From Algoriphagus aquaeductus (GTDB lineage: Bacteria; Bacteroidota; Bacteroidia; Cytophagales; Cyclobacteriaceae): DNA of 64,000 nt. A program made the position numbers and the translations under genes. The stretch lies in assembly GCF_003253485.1 (NCBI RefSeq), contig NZ_QKTX01000002.1, positions 62,001 through 126,000 on the forward strand, read 5' to 3'. The notes beneath the pieces are model-generated. The model ran no database searches, was not told the origin of the DNA, and saw only the letters and a program-made list of their open reading frames with translations. Positions 27,439 to 35,870 of this stretch are shown here, in pieces (position 1 is the first letter of the stretch; each line of letters starts with the position of its first letter).

Positions 27439-28719
27439 CTAAAAACTTTCTGATCCGCTGATTTTCAGTCGGACAGTTTCTATACGGTGGGCCTGCTTGG
27501 ATACGATGGTGAAGGTAAACCTGCCATAGGTGATTGTTTCGCCTTTATTGGGCAGATTCTCTGTGAGGGAAAGAATAAATCCGGAGAGCGTTTCAAACTC
27601 CCCGTATGGAAAATTCCATCCATATTTATCGTTGAGATAATCAATCTCCAGGCGGGCACTGAGCAGAAATTCCTGATCTCCCAGCATTTGTTCGGTCAGG
27701 GCCTCATTATCATATTCATCGTCGATTTCCCCAAAGATCTCCTCGATAATATCTTCCATCGAAACAATTCCACTCGTTCCACCAAACTCGTCCACGACCA
27801 ACGCGAGACTTTTTCGCTCTTGAATAAACTGAATCAACAGCTCATTGGCCAAAGCGGATTCTGGAGCGATAATGATCGGATTAAGGATGTCTTCGATGGA
27901 TTTGGGTTTTTTGAAGAGTTCCAACTGATGGCAATAGCCAATGACTTCATCTATGGAATCCCGGTAGACGATTACCTTGGAATGCCCGCTTTCTTCAAAC
28001 ACTTTTCTCAGTTCTTCCACAGAATCATCCACCTCAACGGCCACAATATCTGTCCTGGGTATCATGCATTCGCGCACACGGACTGTTTTAAACTCCACCG
28101 CATTGTCGAAGATTTTGGAATCAATCTCTACTTTTCCCGGAGTACGATCCTGTCTCATCTGATCTTTGATAAATGAGTTGAGATCCGTAATGGTAAAAAC
28201 AGGCTTTTCCTCGCTGTAATCCAAGCGTAAAATCTTTGTTATGAAAAGTCTGGACAATCCTACCGTCAACCAAACAATCGGGTACATGAGGTAATAAATC
28301 CCCAAAAAAGGCAACGCGAAGAAAGTCAACATGCTGTTGGGATTGAGCATGAAGAGACTTTTAGGCAAAAACTCCCCGGTGATCAAAACAATAATGGTAG
28401 ACAATACTGTCTGCGATATCAATATGACTGCTTCATTATTGAGCGAAGGAGGAAGGTTGGACCGTAAGGGGTCATCCAGCAAAAACGCCATAAAGGTACC
28501 ATACAGCACCAGCATGATGGTATTGCCTATCAACGTGGTCCCGATAAACTGCCCCGGGCGTTGGATAAAGCCACTCAGCACTTTGCCACTGAAGCTCCCC
28601 TGTTTTTTTTGAAGTTCGATCTGAAGCTTATTTGCCGAGATATAGGCAATTTCAATACCCGAGAAAAATGCCGAAAAAACCAGGGTGATCAAGACATAAA
28701 ATAAATAAGTGGTGTCCAT
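27439..28719 (-). CDS. CorC/HlyC-CNNM-type membrane protein (DUF21-CBS-CorC_HlyC)
   Basis: A 426-residue protein: an N-terminal DUF21/CNNM domain with about four helices (1-190; FFSGIEIAYISANKL), a CBS pair (about 200-325; MIPRTDIVAVEV, LALVVDEFGGTSGIVSMEDIIEEIFGEI split by motif) and a C-terminal CorC_HlyC domain. Such proteins are linked to Mg2+/Co2+ efflux or, in some Bacteroidota, to gliding (GldE); no gliding gene is adjacent, so I keep the neutral name. It begins two bases after the stop of the small membrane protein gene and sits in the envelope cluster. Confidence 0.92.
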   Translation of the reverse strand: MDTTYLFYVLITLVFSAFFSGIEIAYISANKLQIELQKKQGSFSGKVLSGFIQRPGQFIGTTLIGNTIMLVLYGTFMAFLLDDPLRSNLPPSLNNEAVILISQTVLSTIIVLITGEFLPKSLFMLNPNSMLTFFALPFLGIYYLMYPIVWLTVGLSRLFITKILRLDYSEEKPVFTITDLNSFIKDQMRQDRTPGKVEIDSKIFDNAVEFKTVRVRECMIPRTDIVAVEVDDSVEELRKVFEESGHSKVIVYRDSIDEVIGYCHQLELFKKPKSIEDILNPIIIAPESALANELLIQFIQERKSLALVVDEFGGTSGIVSMEDIIEEIFGEIDDEYDNEALTEQMLGDQEFLLSARLEIDYLNDKYGWNFPYGEFETLSGFILSLTENLPNKGETITYGRFTFTIVSKQAHRIETVRLKISGSESF

Positions 28720-28721
28720 GA

Positions 28722-28934
28722 TCAGCTTTTCTTTTTGGATTTAATTGACTTTTGCGGGACCTCTTTTTCTGGCGCTTGAGGCTGACTTCTTCTTAGCTGA
28801 AACCAAAACAAAAGCCCTACCGCAAACATAAATATAGCATAAGAGGCACCGATTCCCTGGGTGAGGGTTTGATGAATACCTATCACGATGAATGCTAGAG
28901 AAAGCGATAAAATTAAAACTTCTGTCAGTTTCAT
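28722..28934 (-). CDS. Small two-helix membrane protein
   Basis: A 70-residue protein with two transmembrane helices (about 5-25 and 30-47) and a basic C-terminal tail (RRSQPQAPEKE...KSIKSKKKS) expected in the cytoplasm. Not recognised by name, though similar tiny proteins often precede CorC/HlyC genes in Cytophagales. Coupling to the following gene is tight (2 bp). Its start codon region is part of a duplicated sequence that extends 200 bp upstream. Confidence 0.75.
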   Translation of the reverse strand: MKLTEVLILSLSLAFIVIGIHQTLTQGIGASYAIFMFAVGLLFWFQLRRSQPQAPEKEVPQKSIKSKKKS

Positions 28935-29138
28935 CTGTTTATAATTTGATTTTTAATGGCCAGATGGAATGCCCCGGATAATCATTCCCCTGTGTGAGAA
29001 GCATTTACTCATGGGCATTTCATCTGTTTATAATTTGATTTTCATTTGCCACATAGCCTGTCCCGATCTTTCATCGGGAGAATGCCCTTGATAATCATCC
29101 CCCTGTGTGAGAAGCATTTACTCATGGGCATTTCATCC
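28929..29138. repeat. Imperfect tandem duplication with hairpins, upstream of the small membrane protein gene
   Basis: Two sequence blocks each occur twice. Block A, 25 identical bases, is at 28929-28953 and 29018-29042. Block B, 48 bases with one mismatch, is at 28977-29024 and 29090-29137. Each B copy is closed by a perfect 7-bp stem (AATGCCC at 28968 or 29081; GGGCATT at 29013 or 29126). The distal unit also holds a small hairpin CCCGAT-CTTTC-ATCGGG at 29062-29078. The proximal A copy overlaps the ATG of the small membrane protein gene. Confidence 0.9.
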
Positions 29139-29218
29139 GATTACACTTAGTTGTCGAGAGCAAAGTGAATTACTCAGGTTGTGGAGATTCCAGTTGGAGG
29201 ATTTACCTTCAAAATAGC

Positions 29219-29764
29219 TCATAATCCTTCGCCGGGAAGCAAAGTCCGACTGTCTCTCACCTGCTTGAGCTGGTAATTGGAAAAACTGTCATCGGCTTCC
29301 ATTCCCGTTCCGTTAAATATCGTCTGTCTTTCTTGGATTGTGACAAACTTGTCCGTGTAAATCTTCTTTTCGGCCTGATTCCAGAAAATTTCCTCACTTT
29401 GAAGACGCTGGTCTTTGATGAGATTTTTGATCTGAACATTTCCTTCTCCCCGATAAAGGTTTTGTTCGCTCAAAAAATATCCCCGATCTGCACGCATAGT
29501 AGTTTCCAATTGGCCGTCTGAGGTGTAAAATTTGATTTCAATTCCATCCGGAAATTCAAGGTTTCCATTGGCAAATTCCAATTGCTGTGGCGCCATTATT
29601 TCTGACCGGTGCGTCGCCGAATCACTATGGATGATATGAATATCTATCGCCGTATTGATCGGCCCATCATAAATGAGAGCAGATTCCGGATCAATAGACT
29701 CCCGACAGGACAACAGGGAACCTACCGTAATCAGAACGAAAATAAAATGGATGATTCTATTCAT
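29219..29764 (-). CDS. lptC: LPS export protein LptC
   Basis: A 181-residue lipoprotein (lipobox LLSC near residue 19) of the LptC/OstA-like family. The body repeats short beta-jellyroll strands (FPDGIEIKFYTSDG, MRADRGYFLSEQNLYRGEGNVQI cut at natural strands), which form the periplasmic bridge carrying lipopolysaccharide from the inner-membrane LptBFG to LptA. E. coli LptC has a transmembrane anchor; lipoprotein versions are common in Bacteroidota. It sits between the TPR protein and the repeat region in the envelope cluster. Confidence 0.88.
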   Translation of the reverse strand: MNRIIHFIFVLITVGSLLSCRESIDPESALIYDGPINTAIDIHIIHSDSATHRSEIMAPQQLEFANGNLEFPDGIEIKFYTSDGQLETTMRADRGYFLSEQNLYRGEGNVQIKNLIKDQRLQSEEIFWNQAEKKIYTDKFVTIQERQTIFNGTGMEADDSFSNYQLKQVRDSRTLLPGEGL

Positions 29765-29806
29765 GGGTCACAAAGATAAGAAGTAAAGTATATACCCTGA
29801 AAAACG

Positions 29807-29840
29807 AAAAAGGCAGCCTAAAAGCTGCCTTTTTTACAGT
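29807..29840 (-). terminator. Intrinsic terminator after the TPR-like exported protein gene
   Basis: An 11-bp stem AAAAAGGCAGC / GCTGCCTTTTT with a 6-base loop, A-tract upstream and T-tract downstream on either strand. It falls 12 bases after the stop of the gene at 29853 and separates it from lptC, so lptC may need read-through or its own promoter. Confidence 0.88.
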
Positions 29841-29852
29841 AATGTGTGAATA

Positions 29853-31154
29853 TTAATCTCTGGTAGCCAAAGTCACTGTCTCACCTACCCAGCAACCTGT
29901 GCTGATAGAAGAGCCAGGAGTCAGACCCTCAGTAAATAATTCTTCCTTGGATGGGAATCGAGATTTTGCCTGATTCATACCAGATGAATTACCCGCTCTT
30001 TGATAGGCGTTGTATGCTGCGATAAAAATCGAATAATCTTTTGCACGGCTTTCTCCACCTCTACACTCATTGAAGGAAGACATATACAAGTCCCCGATCA
30101 GCGAGTAAGCAGAGGTAGTCAATTCTGCGTCCAAGCTTGCCGCTTCTCTTGCGGCAGTTCTAGCAGCCGACTTTCTTCCCGCATTGGTATGAATTTTTGC
30201 CAATTCCATCTGGATTTCACCTTTTTGCTTATTGTTTTCTGCCAAGGTCATAGCCTTTTCCAATACAGGCTGGGCTTTTTCGAAGTCCCCCGAAGCCATG
30301 TATCGCATCGCTCTTACCTGAGAAGTAGCGAAGGTCGGTTTTTTAGAGTCAATCAACTCCAGAGCGGCCAAGAACGAATTGGAAGAATAACACTTGTATT
30401 GTACTGAATACTTGAAGATCTGATTGGCGATTTCTTCATTGGTCGGATCTGCCGCCAACTTTGGACCCATTGTGGTCTCAATGAAGTTACAGTCGATCAA
30501 TTCCATATTTACCAACAAGGTCTCGAGCGTAGATTTGGCTCCGCTTACATCCTTTCCATCAGCAGCTGATTGGTCAAGAAGCTTGTTGGCTTTGTCATAG
30601 ATTGCCAGGATTTGCTCTCCGGTATATGCCTTGTTCAAAGCATAATTTCGGTAGATCAGATCGAAATAGGCCGCTACCAACTGGTGGTTGATATTTCCAT
30701 TAAGTTCGATTGCCTTTTCGAAATCAGCAATAACCCCAGGGATTCTGGTTTTATCTCCTTTAAAGAACTGGTAGCCAAAGTAAGCTTTGTTTTCAATCCA
30801 CTTGGGGGTGTTATTGAAAAGCTCACCTCTTTTATTGTAGATGGCCATCACACTATCCTGATATACAAGCTTTTGTGCAGCATCGGTAGTCTTATCAGCA
30901 GCCCCTTTGTAAACGGTAACTCCATTGATATATAATGACTCATTTAAGTTTGGCACATTGACAAGCAACCAGTACAAAGGCTTGGTTGCCTCTACAAATT
31001 GCTCTGACTTCATATAGTCAGTGTAGGCCGCGTTTAGTTCTCTCGCTTTTGCTTCTTGTGCAGCATCAGAAGGCCAGTTCCAGCCATCCTGAGCTTGAGC
31101 AAAACCGGCCATGAGCAATGCTCCAAGGACAAGAAGGGTTGATTTAATTTTCAT
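29853..31154 (-). CDS. Exported TPR-like protein, function unknown
   Basis: A 433-residue protein with a signal peptide (about 1-21, AQAQ) and an all-helical TPR-like body. The N-terminal third has FxxAIELN-type repeats, and the C-terminal third has the clearer repeats (AMRYMASGDFEKAQPVLEKA and QMELAKIHTNAGRKSAART). It ends with a short tail containing one cysteine (STGCWVGE). It lies between a beta-barrel gene and lptC, which suggests a periplasmic scaffold role in outer-membrane assembly; this is inference from context only. Confidence 0.8.
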   Translation of the reverse strand: MKIKSTLLVLGALLMAGFAQAQDGWNWPSDAAQEAKARELNAAYTDYMKSEQFVEATKPLYWLLVNVPNLNESLYINGVTVYKGAADKTTDAAQKLVYQDSVMAIYNKRGELFNNTPKWIENKAYFGYQFFKGDKTRIPGVIADFEKAIELNGNINHQLVAAYFDLIYRNYALNKAYTGEQILAIYDKANKLLDQSAADGKDVSGAKSTLETLLVNMELIDCNFIETTMGPKLAADPTNEEIANQIFKYSVQYKCYSSNSFLAALELIDSKKPTFATSQVRAMRYMASGDFEKAQPVLEKAMTLAENNKQKGEIQMELAKIHTNAGRKSAARTAAREAASLDAELTTSAYSLIGDLYMSSFNECRGGESRAKDYSIFIAAYNAYQRAGNSSGMNQAKSRFPSKEELFTEGLTPGSSISTGCWVGETVTLATRD

Positions 31155-31233
31155 GTTCGTCTAGGTTTTATTCGGTTTTAGACTGCGGAGACAAGCCCCT
31201 TTAATTTGGTTAATTTGTTTTTCTAGAATTTGT

Positions 31234-32517
31234 TTACTCAAATACTCTTTTGTAGAACCAGCTGTTATCATTCAATGAGAACCCGATGGCAACATTGAAA
31301 TAGGTTTCTCTGATCAGCCCATTGTCCAGTGTCCCTCTTCTGCCGGCTTTGAAGGTCAGGTTCAGCAAGGACAATTGGTTTACAGGTATAGAGGTTCCAA
31401 AGTTGATGCCAATATCATTGATGGTGGTTTGGTTGATGTAGTAAGGAGTCTGCATCCATTCCAATCCAGCCCTGAAGGTTGACCTTTTCCATCTGCTGTC
31501 AAAGGAAAGGTAATCGGGGATAAACTGTACTCCAAGACCCACTTTTTGAGCCGCTTGGAGACTCAAAGGATCTCCAAAGAAGTTGGTGAATTCGGCAAAA
31601 TCCTGGTACTGACCTTCCAATCCGACCACGAATTTATTTCTTTTTTCATAAGTTAGGCCGAATCCGTAACGATTTGGTATATAAATACTTCCCTTCTCAT
31701 TGTCTGCAATGAGATCTCCATCGGAATTGGGCCTGCTAGCTTGGCCAATTGCGGCCAATTTTGCAAACGCGCTTCCATTAACGTTGCCTAATTTCTGATA
31801 AATGGCGCCTACGTGAAAATTACTTTTCTCGGAAGCCTTTAAAACGTAGTGAATCCCGGTTTTGAAGCCCACATCAGAAACTGTTAATCTTTCATAATAT
31901 TCTGACGGCTGCCCTACCTCCACATTATTTTGATCATAGACGATCAATTGATTGGACCGAATGGATGAGCCAAACAGATACGAACCGTGAAATCCAATGC
32001 TGAGATTTTTGGCCAAAAGGTATCCGAAGTTGACATAAGCCTCTGAAATACCTCCATCTCCTTCCAAAAAATTAGAGGCTTTGAGATCCGAATTATTCAC
32101 CGGACTTTCAACTTTAAGGCGGTAGTTGATGCTGGTAATCTGCCCCAGCCCCATTCCCGTGGTGAATTTGCCGGATTTGATCGGCAAAGAAATCGCCAGA
32201 TAAGACAATCCGCCTCCATCAACCAAAGAATTGCTGGAACCATTGTCCACATTGATTCTTTTGTAGTTGAAGGCAGTCTGAAAATTAAAAATGGTATTCT
32301 GGGTAGTCAATGCAGGATTGACCACGTTGGCATTCCAGCCTGTGCCAAAACTAATCCCCAGACCACCCATGGCCTGGTTGTGGGATAGCCCTCCAAAATT
32401 AAAATCTCCGATCCCCAACGCACTGTAGGTGGACGAACTGGTCTGGCCTTGGACCTGATGAAATAAGAAAAGGGTGCAGAGCACACCCATCAATTTGAAC
32501 CCTATTTTACTCAACAT
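31234..32517 (-). CDS. Outer-membrane beta-barrel protein (FadL/PorV-like)
   Basis: A 427-residue protein with a signal peptide (ending VQGQ, about residue 25) and an alternating polar/hydrophobic barrel pattern. The N-terminal SALGIGDFNFGGLSHNQAMGGLG and the NPAL motif resemble the FadL/PorV-like outer-membrane proteins of Bacteroidota. It ends ...KRVFE, not in phenylalanine. Transport substrate or secretion role is unknown. Its start overlaps the end of coaX by 11 bp, so the two are translated from one transcript. Confidence 0.8.
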   Translation of the reverse strand: MLSKIGFKLMGVLCTLFLFHQVQGQTSSSTYSALGIGDFNFGGLSHNQAMGGLGISFGTGWNANVVNPALTTQNTIFNFQTAFNYKRINVDNGSSNSLVDGGGLSYLAISLPIKSGKFTTGMGLGQITSINYRLKVESPVNNSDLKASNFLEGDGGISEAYVNFGYLLAKNLSIGFHGSYLFGSSIRSNQLIVYDQNNVEVGQPSEYYERLTVSDVGFKTGIHYVLKASEKSNFHVGAIYQKLGNVNGSAFAKLAAIGQASRPNSDGDLIADNEKGSIYIPNRYGFGLTYEKRNKFVVGLEGQYQDFAEFTNFFGDPLSLQAAQKVGLGVQFIPDYLSFDSRWKRSTFRAGLEWMQTPYYINQTTINDIGINFGTSIPVNQLSLLNLTFKAGRRGTLDNGLIRETYFNVAIGFSLNDNSWFYKRVFE

Positions 32518-33223
32518 TGTGGTTTAGAATACAATTCAGTCCATGGAGAACCAAATTTGGGACTACAAATATGTGGTCTTTTGCCATTGAATCAAAAGAT
32601 TGGGAATCACCCCCACAGATATATACTGATATTTCAGGAAATTTAAGACGATAGGCAGCGATAAACCCTTCCATCTCGAATCGTACACCCGACCAAATCC
32701 CAACCTTCATGCAGGTCAGTGTGGAATCACCAAAATCAGTCTCCGGTGGCGGAAGCAATGAAATCTCCGGAAGACTGGCGGTAAAATGGTGCATGGCTTT
32801 GGCTCGCATTTTCAGTCCGGGGCTGATCGCGCCCCCTCGATACACCCCCAAGTCATCCACGAGCTCATAGGTGATGCAGCTTCCCATATCGATGGCGAGA
32901 ACGGGCTTTCTTCCGGCCAAATGCCAAGCGCCTACTGCTGCAGCCAAACGATCTAATCCCAGTGTTTTGGGTGTACCATATCCATTGACCAAGGGAGTAG
33001 GCGTAGAATGCTTCAGAAAAACAAAAGAAAAGGGCAATTGCGCTTTGAGAGAAGATTCCGAATCCTTTACCGAACTGACCAGGCAAAATTCAAAATTCAT
33101 GGATTTCCAAAATTGGATCCCCTCTTCCATAGAATCAAACCTGTGGTCTCCCACCAGCTGACCGTCTTTAAAGAGGCCAGATTTGATTTGGGTATTGCCA
33201 ATATCGATGAGAAGATTTTGCAT
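32507..33223 (-). CDS. coaX: Type III pantothenate kinase
   Basis: A 238-residue ASKHA-fold kinase for the first step of coenzyme A synthesis. It has the N-terminal phosphate-binding motif IDIGNTQIKSG, the GLDRLAAAVGA motif and DMGSCITYELVDD followed by GGAISPGLKMR. This is the usual pantothenate kinase of Bacteroidota and is normally not inhibited by CoA. It is first in the long minus-strand envelope cluster (coaX, barrel, TPR, lptC, small membrane protein, CorC, PpiD-like), and divergent from anmK. Confidence 0.95.
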   Translation of the reverse strand: MQNLLIDIGNTQIKSGLFKDGQLVGDHRFDSMEEGIQFWKSMNFEFCLVSSVKDSESSLKAQLPFSFVFLKHSTPTPLVNGYGTPKTLGLDRLAAAVGAWHLAGRKPVLAIDMGSCITYELVDDLGVYRGGAISPGLKMRAKAMHHFTASLPEISLLPPPETDFGDSTLTCMKVGIWSGVRFEMEGFIAAYRLKFPEISVYICGGDSQSFDSMAKDHIFVVPNLVLHGLNCILNHNVE

Positions 33224-33275
33224 GTGGCCTGCAAAATAGCCATTAATAAAAAAGGGACTTTTCCATCGCTGAAAT

Positions 33276-33283
33276 TATCTTTG
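33276..33283 (+). promoter_or_regulatory. Candidate -7 promoter box for anmK
   Basis: TATCTTTG matches TAnnTTTG exactly, 32 bp before the anmK ATG. The -33 element is not obvious. Confidence 0.4.
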
Positions 33284-33314
33284 ATTCGATCGTCTACTTA
33301 ACAATCTTTAACCC

Positions 33315-34388
33315 ATGCACCCTACAAGCTATACTATGATCGGGCTCATGTCCGGAACTTCAGGAGACGGATTGGACCTTGCCTTCTGCCACTTTGAGTA
33401 TCTGGAAAGCTGGAATTTTGAAATCATCAGCGCCGAAACGATCCCGTTTCCTGATCCTCTTGGGGAGCGGCTGGCCGGTGCGCACTTACTTTCCGGTTTG
33501 GACCTTTCCCTGCTTGATGTGGAGTTTGGGAAATGGATGGGGGAAAAAGTAGCCCATTTTTGCGAGAAAAATCAGGTGAGGCCAATAGCAGTCGCTTCGC
33601 ATGGACACACAGTTTTTCATCAACCTCATCAAAAGCTCAGCCTGCAAATCGGAAATGGCTGGGCATTGCACCAAGCTTCTGGGCAAAAAGTAATCACAGA
33701 TTTTCGCATGCTGGACGTACAACTTGGCGGTCAAGGAGCCCCTTTGGTTCCGATCGGAGACCATTTACTTTTTCCTCAACTGGATTTTTGCATCAATCTG
33801 GGAGGTATCTCCAATATTTCCATGAGACAAAATGGAGTTCGGTTGGCCTTTGACACCAGTCCCTTTAATTTACTGCTGAACAGGGAAGCCCAAAAATTGG
33901 GAAAACCTTATGATGAAAATGGGAATTGGGCAAAGGAAGGATCAGTCAATCAGTCCCTTTACCAAAAATTGAATGCGCTGCCTTTTTACACCAAGCATAC
34001 CTCCAAGTCCCTGGGAAGAGAAGATATGGAGAGAGATTTTATCCCGCTTTTGGACCAAAGTGGATTGAATCCGAAAGACACGCTGTCCACCTTGGTAGAA
34101 CATTTTGCTTTTCAAATCGCCCGAGTGATCCGAACCTACGCATCATCAACCCACCCAGCGGTGTTGATCACCGGAGGCGGAGCGCACAATCAGTACTTCA
34201 TAGCACGCTTAGACCACTTTTTGGGGCAAAACTGGAAAGAGGTGAAGGCTTCCAAAGAACTGATCGAATTTAAGGAAGCATTGATATTTGCCTTCTTGGG
34301 AGTGTTGAGGTGGAGAGGAGAAATCAACTGCTTGTCCTCTGTGACAGGGGCAGATAGGGACAGTTGCGGTGGAATCATTTATGGTTAA
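33315..34388 (+). CDS. anmK: Anhydro-N-acetylmuramic acid kinase
   Basis: A 357-residue ASKHA kinase that opens the 1,6-anhydro ring of anhydroMurNAc and phosphorylates it during peptidoglycan recycling. Recognisable are MIGLMSGTSGDGLD at the start, GQGAPLVPIGD, and LNLGGISN-type text (CINLGGISNIS), with LITGGGAHN near the C-terminus. Length matches the family. No murQ or nagZ is next to it. It follows coaX divergently and precedes the amino-acid dehydrogenase gene by 75 bp, which has its own promoter. Confidence 0.95.
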   Translation: MHPTSYTMIGLMSGTSGDGLDLAFCHFEYLESWNFEIISAETIPFPDPLGERLAGAHLLSGLDLSLLDVEFGKWMGEKVAHFCEKNQVRPIAVASHGHTVFHQPHQKLSLQIGNGWALHQASGQKVITDFRMLDVQLGGQGAPLVPIGDHLLFPQLDFCINLGGISNISMRQNGVRLAFDTSPFNLLLNREAQKLGKPYDENGNWAKEGSVNQSLYQKLNALPFYTKHTSKSLGREDMERDFIPLLDQSGLNPKDTLSTLVEHFAFQIARVIRTYASSTHPAVLITGGGAHNQYFIARLDHFLGQNWKEVKASKELIEFKEALIFAFLGVLRWRGEINCLSSVTGADRDSCGGIIYG

Positions 34389-34405
34389 CCAATCATCCTA
34401 AGCGG

Positions 34406-34438
34406 CTTGAGTACTGCAGTTTTATTTTTCTATTTTTG
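34406..34438 (+). promoter_or_regulatory. Candidate promoter for the amino-acid dehydrogenase gene
   Basis: CTTG (34406-34409), a 21-bp spacer and TATTTTTG (34431-34438) fit the Bacteroidota -33/-7 pattern. Transcription would begin near 34445, about 19 bases before the ATG. Confidence 0.55.
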
Positions 34439-34463
34439 GGCCCGAATATAAACCCAAAGAAAA

Positions 34464-35690
34464 ATGCAGGATCTGCTGAAAAAGTTTGAGAATAAAACAC
34501 CTGAAATTGTGTTCGAGTGGAGCGACAGCGAAACCGAAGCAGAAGGATGGGTTGTAATTAATTCCCTCAGAGGGGGTGCAGCCGGGGGAGGTACCCGAAT
34601 GAGAAAAGGTTTGGATAAGCGAGAGGTAGAATCGTTGGCCAAAACTATGGAAGTAAAATTTACGGTATCCGGACCTTCCATAGGCGGTGCCAAATCAGGA
34701 ATCAACTTTGACCCTAGCGACCCAAGAAAATCCGGAGTCTTGGAAAGATGGTACAAAGCGGTAATGCCACTTTTGAAAAACTACTATGGTACCGGTGGAG
34801 ATCTCAACGTGGACGAAATTCATGAAGTCATCCCAATCACCGAATCTTATGGCCTTTGGCATCCACAGGAAGGAATTGTCAATGGACACTTCCACGCCAA
34901 TGAACCTCAGAAAATCAGAAAAATCGGTCAGTTGAGACAGGGTGTTTCCAAGGTATTGGAAGATCCAAAATTCACCCCCAATGGCCCCAGGAAATATACC
35001 GTAGCAGACATGATCACAGGATACGGTGTTTCGGAGGCGGTCCGCCATTACTATTCCATCTGGGGAGGCCAACTCCAAGGCAAAAGAGCCGTCATCCAAG
35101 GCTGGGGAAATGTCGGCGCCGCTGCAGCCTGTTTTTTGGCAGTAGAAGGAGTGAAAATCGTCGGCATCATCGATCGGGCCGGAGGTCTGATCCAAGAGGA
35201 GGGTTTTTCCCTGGACGAAATCCGTGAGTTATTTCTCAAAAGAGAAGGCAATCAACTCGTAGCTGAAAACCTGATGCCATTTGAAGAAGTCAATGCCAAG
35301 ATTTGGGATCTGCCAAGTGAAATATTTATCCCAGCCGCAGCTTCGCGACTGATCACACGAAATCAGGCTGAGCGAATGGTCAATGCCGGCTTGGAAGTCA
35401 TTTCCTGTGGGGCGAATGTTCCCTTTGCTGATCCGGAGATCTTTTTCGGTCCTACCGGAGTATGGACGGATGAGCGGGTGAGTGTTATTCCTGATTTTAT
35501 CGCAAACTGTGGGATGGCTAGGGTATTTGCTTACCTGATGAGTGACGGTGCCGAGGTGACGGATGAAGCCATCTTTGGTGATGTTTCCCAAACGATTGCA
35601 AACGCCTTAAGAAAGACCTTTAAAGAAAGTCCCTCCCACACAAACCTTGCTCAAACTTCCTTTAAAATAGCTTTGACACAACTCGTGTAA
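34464..35690 (+). CDS. Glu/Leu/Phe/Val dehydrogenase family protein
   Basis: A 408-residue NAD(P)-dependent amino-acid dehydrogenase. The dimerisation domain carries the substrate/catalytic stretch GGAKSG (Lys77), and the Rossmann domain has GWGNVGAAAA near residue 213. Relatives oxidatively deaminate glutamate or branched-chain or aromatic amino acids; the canonical GDH motif PxGGxKGG is altered to SIGGAKSG, so I do not assign glutamate. The family is common in Bacteroidota. It is monocistronic: promoter upstream, hairpin downstream. Confidence 0.9.
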   Translation: MQDLLKKFENKTPEIVFEWSDSETEAEGWVVINSLRGGAAGGGTRMRKGLDKREVESLAKTMEVKFTVSGPSIGGAKSGINFDPSDPRKSGVLERWYKAVMPLLKNYYGTGGDLNVDEIHEVIPITESYGLWHPQEGIVNGHFHANEPQKIRKIGQLRQGVSKVLEDPKFTPNGPRKYTVADMITGYGVSEAVRHYYSIWGGQLQGKRAVIQGWGNVGAAAACFLAVEGVKIVGIIDRAGGLIQEEGFSLDEIRELFLKREGNQLVAENLMPFEEVNAKIWDLPSEIFIPAAASRLITRNQAERMVNAGLEVISCGANVPFADPEIFFGPTGVWTDERVSVIPDFIANCGMARVFAYLMSDGAEVTDEAIFGDVSQTIANALRKTFKESPSHTNLAQTSFKIALTQLV

Positions 35691-35707
35691 AAGGACCGCT
35701 TGGAATT

Positions 35708-35746
35708 CCCCTGCCTGAGTTAATTTTTGATGAAATTCGGCAGGGG
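35708..35746 (+). terminator. Stable hairpin after the dehydrogenase gene, possible terminator
   Basis: CCCCTGCC (35708-35715) pairs with GGCAGGGG (35739-35746), extended by GA/TC with a one-base bulge. There is no T-run after it, so termination is uncertain; it may instead protect the mRNA 3' end. Confidence 0.45.
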
Positions 35747-35758
35747 ACCCCTCCACTC

Positions 35759-35790
35759 TTGGAGAGTTTCCATCAAAATCAGTAGTTTAG
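35759..35790 (+). promoter_or_regulatory. Candidate promoter for nhaD
   Basis: TTG (35759-35761), a 21-bp spacer and TAGTTTAG (35783-35790) match the -33/-7 pattern with one base off in the -7 box. It would give an 80-base leader before the ATG at 35871. Confidence 0.35.
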
Positions 35791-35870
35791 CGGAAGCCAT
35801 ATCGACTTAAAACCCTAACAATAATTCGATAAATTGCCGAAAAGTTAACCCCAGCCTATTAAGCCCACCA

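Noticed and set aside
28931-29138. CRISPR array
   Set aside because: Only two copies of each block, with different offsets and no regular spacers; no cas gene in the window.
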